Shown here piece by piece: positions 59,144 through 64,000 of a stretch of DNA of 64,000 bases (its first letter is position 1; the number at the start of each line of letters is the position of its first letter). The notes below the pieces were generated by a model. The model did not search any database, was not told where the DNA came from, and saw nothing but the letters and a program-made list of their open reading frames with translations. The translations under genes and the position numbers were made by a program. Source of the DNA: Stutzerimonas stutzeri (lineage in GTDB: Bacteria > Pseudomonadota > Gammaproteobacteria > Pseudomonadales > Pseudomonadaceae); NCBI GenBank assembly GCA_002339675.1, contig DDKB01000019.1, forward strand, positions 88,168 through 152,167. The letters run 5' to 3'.

Positions 59144-59986
59144 ATGCCCGACGAATCCCGCTCCAGCAGTGCGCCCATGGCGCCGGCCATCATTGCGTCG
59201 CCAGCCAAGCGCATCGAGGCACTGACCGGCGATCCCAATTTCATGACCTCACTGGCTCGCGGCCTGGCGGTGATCCACGCCTTCCAGGAGCGCAAGCGCC
59301 ACCTGACCATCGCCCAGATCAGCCACCGCACGGAGATTCCCCGCGCGGCGGTACGGCGCTGCCTGCACACGCTGATCAAGCTGGGCTACGCCACCACCGA
59401 CGGGCGCACCTATTCGCTGCTGCCCAAGGTGCTCACGCTCGGCCATGCCTACCTGTCCTCGACGCCGCTGGCGGTCACCGCGCAACCGATCCTCGACCGC
59501 CTCAGCGATCAGCTGCACGAGGCCTGCTCCATGGCCACGCTGGAGGGGGACGAAGTGCTCTATGTCGCACGTTCGGCCACGCCCCAGCGGCTCATCTCGG
59601 TGGACCTGAGCGTGGGCAGCCGGCTGCCAGCCTATTGCACCTCCATGGGCCGCATCCTGCTGGCAGCGCTGGATGACGCCGCCCTGGGCGATTACCTCGA
59701 CCATGCCAACCTGCAGATCAAGACCAGCCGGACCCTGCACACGCCCGACGCCATCCGCGCCTCCATCGACGAGATCCGCCAGAAGGGCTGGGTGATCATC
59801 GACCAGGAGCTGGAGGTCGGCCTGCGCTCGCTGGCCGTGCCGCTGAAGGATTCCGCCGGCCAGGTACTGGCCGCGCTGAACGTCGGCACCCACGCCAGCC
59901 GCGTGACCAAGCAGGAGCTGGAGTCGCGCTTCCTGCCGGTGCTGCTGGAGGCCAGCAAGGAGCTGAGTACCCGCCTGTTCCACTGA
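59144..59986 (+). CDS. pcaR: IclR-family regulator of the 3-oxoadipate pathway PcaR
   Basis: The 280-residue regulator has an N-terminal winged helix (TIAQISHRTEIPRAAVRRCL) and an IclR effector domain (SVGSRLPAYCTSMGRILLA; QELEVGLRSLAVPL). PcaR activates pca genes with 3-oxoadipate. I choose the ATG at 59144, where PcaR N-terminal similarity begins. Operator-like sites occur in front of this gene and of pcaI, supporting both self-control and control of pcaIJF. Confidence 0.93.
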   Translation: MPDESRSSSAPMAPAIIASPAKRIEALTGDPNFMTSLARGLAVIHAFQERKRHLTIAQISHRTEIPRAAVRRCLHTLIKLGYATTDGRTYSLLPKVLTLGHAYLSSTPLAVTAQPILDRLSDQLHEACSMATLEGDEVLYVARSATPQRLISVDLSVGSRLPAYCTSMGRILLAALDDAALGDYLDHANLQIKTSRTLHTPDAIRASIDEIRQKGWVIIDQELEVGLRSLAVPLKDSAGQVLAALNVGTHASRVTKQELESRFLPVLLEASKELSTRLFH

Positions 59987-60015
59987 GCCTGTCACGCGAA
60001 CAGTCGGCGGTTTGT

Positions 60016-60046
60016 GTTCGTTAATCGCACAGCTAATCGATTATCG
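60016..60046. promoter_or_regulatory. PcaR operator upstream of pcaI
   Basis: GTTCGTTAATCGCAC at 60016-60030 matches the reported P. putida PcaR site GTTCGATAATCGCAC at 14 of 15 positions. A second core, CGATTATCG, lies in opposite orientation at 60038-60046. The pair sits 80-110 bases before the pcaI ATG, at or near the expected promoter. Confidence 0.83.
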
Positions 60047-60126
60047 GATTGTTCCTGCAGGGTTCGATGGGTAGTGTGGATCGCAAGCGCATCACGCGCA
60101 TTTCGCTATCCACACGAGACTGACCC

Positions 60127-60996
60127 ATGGCCGACTTCCTTTCCCTTCGCGAAGCAGTGGATCGCTTCGTCAGCAACGGCGACACCGTTGCGCTTGAAGG
60201 CTTCACGCATTTGATCCCCACCGCCGCCGCCCATGAACTCATTCGTCAGGACAAGAAGGACCTGACCCTGGTGCGGATGACCCCCGACCTGGTCTATGAC
60301 CTGCTGATCGGCGCCGGTTGCGCGAAGAAGCTCGTGTTCTCCTGGGGCGGCAATCCGGGTGTGGGTTCCCTGCATCGTTTGCGTGATGCGGTGGAAAAGC
60401 AGTGGCCGCAGCCGCTGGAAATCGAAGAGCACAGCCACGCCGACCTGGCCAATGCCTACGTGGCCGGGGCGTCCGGCCTGCCGTTCGCGGTGCTGCGCGC
60501 CTATCTCGGGTCCGATTTGCCGAAGGTCAATCCGATGATCAAGTTCATCGATTGCCCCTTTACCGGCGAAACCCTGGCCGCCGTTCCCAGCGTGCGCCCG
60601 GACGTGACCGTGATTCACGCGCAGAAGGCCGATCGCAAGGGCAACGTGCTGATCGCCGGCATTCTGGGTGTGCAAAAGGAAGCGGCGCTGGCGGCCAAGC
60701 GCTGCATCGTCACCGTCGAGGAAATCGTCGATGACCTGCTGGCCCCGATGAATGCCTGCGTATTGCCGACCTGGGCGCTGAGCGCCGTGTGCCTCGTGCC
60801 CGGTGGCGCCCATCCGTCCTACGCGCATGGCTACTACGAGCGCGACAACCGCTTCTATCAGCAGTGGGACCCGATTGCCCGCGACCGCGACCGCTTCACC
60901 GCCTGGATCGATGAGTTCATTCGCGGCACCGAAGATTTTTCAGCCTTTCAAGCAAAGATTGGGGCCAAGCTGGCCGCACAGCAGGAGGCCAAGTGA
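60127..60996 (+). CDS. pcaI: 3-oxoadipate CoA-transferase subunit A (GctA/CatI type)
   Basis: PcaI and PcaJ move CoA from succinyl-CoA to 3-oxoadipate. This subunit is 289 residues, longer than classic P. putida PcaI (about 230). It shows glutaconate-CoA-transferase-like features (LREAVDRFVSNGDTVALEGF; CVLPTWALSAVC; landmarks), as in CatI of Pseudomonas knackmussii and the equivalent P. aeruginosa gene. Its stop overlaps the pcaJ ATG by one base. A PcaR operator precedes it. Confidence 0.92.
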   Translation: MADFLSLREAVDRFVSNGDTVALEGFTHLIPTAAAHELIRQDKKDLTLVRMTPDLVYDLLIGAGCAKKLVFSWGGNPGVGSLHRLRDAVEKQWPQPLEIEEHSHADLANAYVAGASGLPFAVLRAYLGSDLPKVNPMIKFIDCPFTGETLAAVPSVRPDVTVIHAQKADRKGNVLIAGILGVQKEAALAAKRCIVTVEEIVDDLLAPMNACVLPTWALSAVCLVPGGAHPSYAHGYYERDNRFYQQWDPIARDRDRFTAWIDEFIRGTEDFSAFQAKIGAKLAAQQEAK

Positions 60997-61786
60997 TGAG
61001 CGCCTACGCCAACGACTACAGCACCAACGAAATGATGACCGTGGCCGCCTCCCGCCGCCTGGGCGATGGCAGCGTCTGCTTTGTCGGCATCGGCCTGCCG
61101 TCCAAGGCCGCGAACCTGGCGCGCCTGACTCACGCACCGGAAGTGGTGCTCATCTACGAATCCGGCCCCATCGGCGCCAAGCCGTCCGTGCTGCCGCTGT
61201 CCATTGGCGACGGCGAGCTGGCCGAGACCGCGGACACCGTGGTGCCCACCGCCGAGATCTTCCGCTACTGGCTGCAAGGTGGCCGCATCGACGTCGGCTT
61301 TCTCGGCGCCGCGCAGGTGGACAAGTACGGCAACATCAACACCACGGTGATTGGCGACTATCACCAACCGAAAGTCCGCTTGCCAGGGGCGGGCGGGGCG
61401 CCGGAAATTGCCGGGTCGGCCAAGCAGGTGCTGATCATTCTCAAACAGTCGCACCGCACCTTTGTCGACAAGCTGGCGTTCATCACCTCGGTCGGTTTTG
61501 GCGAGGGTGGTGACCATCGCAAACAGCTCGGGCTGCCGGGCAATGGGCCGGTGGGCATCATCACCGACCTGTGCATCATGGAGCCCGAAGCCGGGTCCAA
61601 CGAATTCGTGGTGACCTCGCTGCACCCGGGGGTAACCCGCGAACAGGTAATCGAGAACACCGGCTGGGCAATCCGTTTCGCTGACGATCTGGGCGAAACC
61701 GAGCCGCCGACCAAGACAGAACTGGAGGCCCTGCGCGCCCTCGAGGCCCGCACCGCCGCCGCCCACGGACAAGCTGGAGGTGACGA

Positions 61787-61790
<4 letters not shown>
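60996..61790 (+). CDS. pcaJ: 3-oxoadipate CoA-transferase subunit B (GctB/CatJ type)
   Basis: The 264-residue beta subunit has the likely catalytic Glu55 in LIYESGPIGA, the position of the CoA-ester glutamate in GctB-like enzymes, instead of the SENG motif seen in DhcB here. It pairs with PcaI. Start ATG overlaps the pcaI stop; its own stop overlaps the pcaF GTG start. A GTG three bases earlier is less likely. Confidence 0.92.
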
Positions 61791-62992
<1,202 letters not shown>

Positions 62993-63003
62993 GCGACGCG
63001 CCG

Positions 63004-63093
63004 GGGTGGGCTGAAGCCCACCCTGCAGAACACTGTGCTGGGCTCTGCCGCCCATGGTTAGTGCAACCCCTTGGGGTGGGCTTCAGCCCACCA
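63004..63093. repeat. Two GGTGGG-CCCACC hairpins between pcaF and pcaD
   Basis: GGTGGG/CCCACC stems with loops CTGAAG (63005-63022) and CTTCAG (63075-63092) lie 52 bases apart. They belong to the same repeat class as 34376-34400. No T-run follows either, so they are more likely REP-like mRNA-stability elements than terminators. Confidence 0.7.
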
Positions 63094-63146
63094 GCCACCG
63101 GCTCACCCACGGCTATCGTTAGATTTTTTTGTCCAGGAGGGCTCCC

Positions 63147-63938
63147 ATGCCCAGCGTCAAACTCGCCGACGGCGAACTCAACTATCGCTTCGATGGCCCG
63201 GTGGATGCGCCGGTGCTGGTGCTCTCCAACTCGCTGGGCACCGCGCTCGGCATGTGGGACGCCCAGGTCCCGGCCTTCAGCGAACATTTCCGCGTCTTGC
63301 GCTACGACACCCGCGGCCACGGCAACTCGTCCGTCACGCCGGGGCCTTACAGCATCGCGCAGCTCGGTCAGGACGTGCTCGATCTGGTCGATGCGCTGGC
63401 GATCGACCGTTTTGCTTTTTGTGGTCTGTCGATGGGCGGCCTGATCGGCCAATGGCTGGGTATCCATGCCGGCGAAAGGCTGACCCATCTGGTGCTGTGC
63501 AACACCGGCGCGAAGATCGGCACCGATGCGGTGTGGAACGAGCGCATCGACGGCGTGCTGCGCGGCGGCGAACAGGCCATGCGCGACATGCGCGACGCCT
63601 CGATCTCGCGCTGGTTCACACCGGATTTCGCAGGCCGCGCGCCGGAGCAGGTCAGTCGCATCACCCAGATGATCGCCGGTACCTCACCGGCCGGATACGC
63701 TGCCAACTGCGCCGCGGTGCGCGACGCCGACTACCGCGAACAGCTGGCCCCGATCCAGGTGCCGACTCTGATCGTCTGCGGCCGCCACGACCCGGTCACG
63801 ACACCCGAGCACGGGCGCTTCATCCAGGCGCATGTGCGCGGTTCGCAATTGATCGAACTGGAGGCGGCACACCTGTCGAACGTCGAAGCGGGGGACGACT
63901 TCACCCGTCCGGTGCTGGCGTTTCTGCGCGGAGAGTGA
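63147..63938 (+). CDS. pcaD: 3-oxoadipate enol-lactonase
   Basis: PcaD hydrolyses the enol-lactone from CatC to 3-oxoadipate. The 263-residue alpha/beta hydrolase has nucleophile S95 in GLSMGG, acid in CGRHDPV and histidine in AAHLSNVE. The ATG at 63147 has AGGAGG 7-8 bases upstream; an earlier in-frame start lacks a site. The next rightward gene should begin just past the window (AGGAGG at the edge), commonly pcaC. Confidence 0.94.
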   Translation: MPSVKLADGELNYRFDGPVDAPVLVLSNSLGTALGMWDAQVPAFSEHFRVLRYDTRGHGNSSVTPGPYSIAQLGQDVLDLVDALAIDRFAFCGLSMGGLIGQWLGIHAGERLTHLVLCNTGAKIGTDAVWNERIDGVLRGGEQAMRDMRDASISRWFTPDFAGRAPEQVSRITQMIAGTSPAGYAANCAAVRDADYREQLAPIQVPTLIVCGRHDPVTTPEHGRFIQAHVRGSQLIELEAAHLSNVEAGDDFTRPVLAFLRGE

Positions 63939-63952
63939 AGCATTGATCCGAT

Positions 63953-63978
63953 AAAAAACCGGGCCGCCAGGGCCCGGT
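63953..63978 (-). terminator. Terminator-like hairpin oriented leftward, after pcaD
   Basis: ACCGGGCC (63958-63965) and GGCCCGGT (63971-63978) form an 8-bp stem. On the minus strand it is followed by six T (63958-63953), the intrinsic terminator pattern; on the plus strand no T-run follows. No minus-strand gene ends here within the window, so its purpose is unclear. Confidence 0.55.
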
Positions 63979-64000
63979 AAAGGATCAACGAGGAGGTATT

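Overview
The window is a GC-rich gammaproteobacterial chromosome segment, most likely from the Pseudomonas stutzeri group (Stutzerimonas). Three things point there: the pseudomonad gene order recR / apt-anr-hemN / cco cluster / aer-acnA-rlmM-tusA, two tandem cbb3 oxidase operons of which only the first has ccoQ, and a ben-cat-pca cluster without catR. There are no rRNA or tRNA genes, CRISPR arrays, insertion sequences or prophage genes.

Left third (1-27.2 kb), aerobic and microaerobic respiration. After the 3' end of recR comes a NitT/TauT-type ABC importer operon with an extra solute-binding-like protein. Next are a Sco copper chaperone, apt, the oxygen sensor anr, hemN and nadE. A long leftward block follows: ccoN2O2P2, ccoN1O1Q1P1, then the assembly genes ccoG, ccoH, ccoI and ccoS and a TauE/DsbD-like membrane protein. 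Good Anr boxes lie upstream of hemN and of ccoN2, while ccoN1 has a sigma70-like promoter. An alpha/beta hydrolase, the aerotaxis receptor aer, aconitase acnA with a strong terminator, rlmM and tusA close the block.

Middle (27.2-39 kb). A compact caa3-type cytochrome c oxidase operon encodes a subunit II with a fused cytochrome c domain, a fused subunit I/III and a small membrane protein. It has no assembly genes beside it. Then come DUF2231 and CopD/HemJ-like membrane proteins, a voltage-gated-type K+ channel, moaA, smc and zipA. The usual zipA neighbour ligA is absent. About 540 bp without a recognisable gene mark the junction to the catabolic region.

Right third (39.6-64 kb), catabolism of short-chain keto acids and aromatics. 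A leftward set (dhcA, dhcB, atoB, atoE) with divergent LysR gene dhcR handles dehydrocarnitine or acetoacetate-type acids. A rightward array of 17 genes then encodes the route from benzoate through catechol and 3-oxoadipate to succinyl-CoA and acetyl-CoA: benR, an orphan hybrid histidine kinase, benABCD, benK, catBCA, benE, benF, pcaR, pcaI, pcaJ, pcaF, pcaD. The benA promoter has two XylS/BenR-type direct repeats and a matching -10. PcaR-type operators lie in front of pcaR and pcaI. Hairpin-forming intergenic repeats punctuate this half. I saw no clearly undescribed system. The least explained items are the kinase between benR and benA, the four-gene transporter near anr, the minimal fused caa3 operon and the zipA-side junction.
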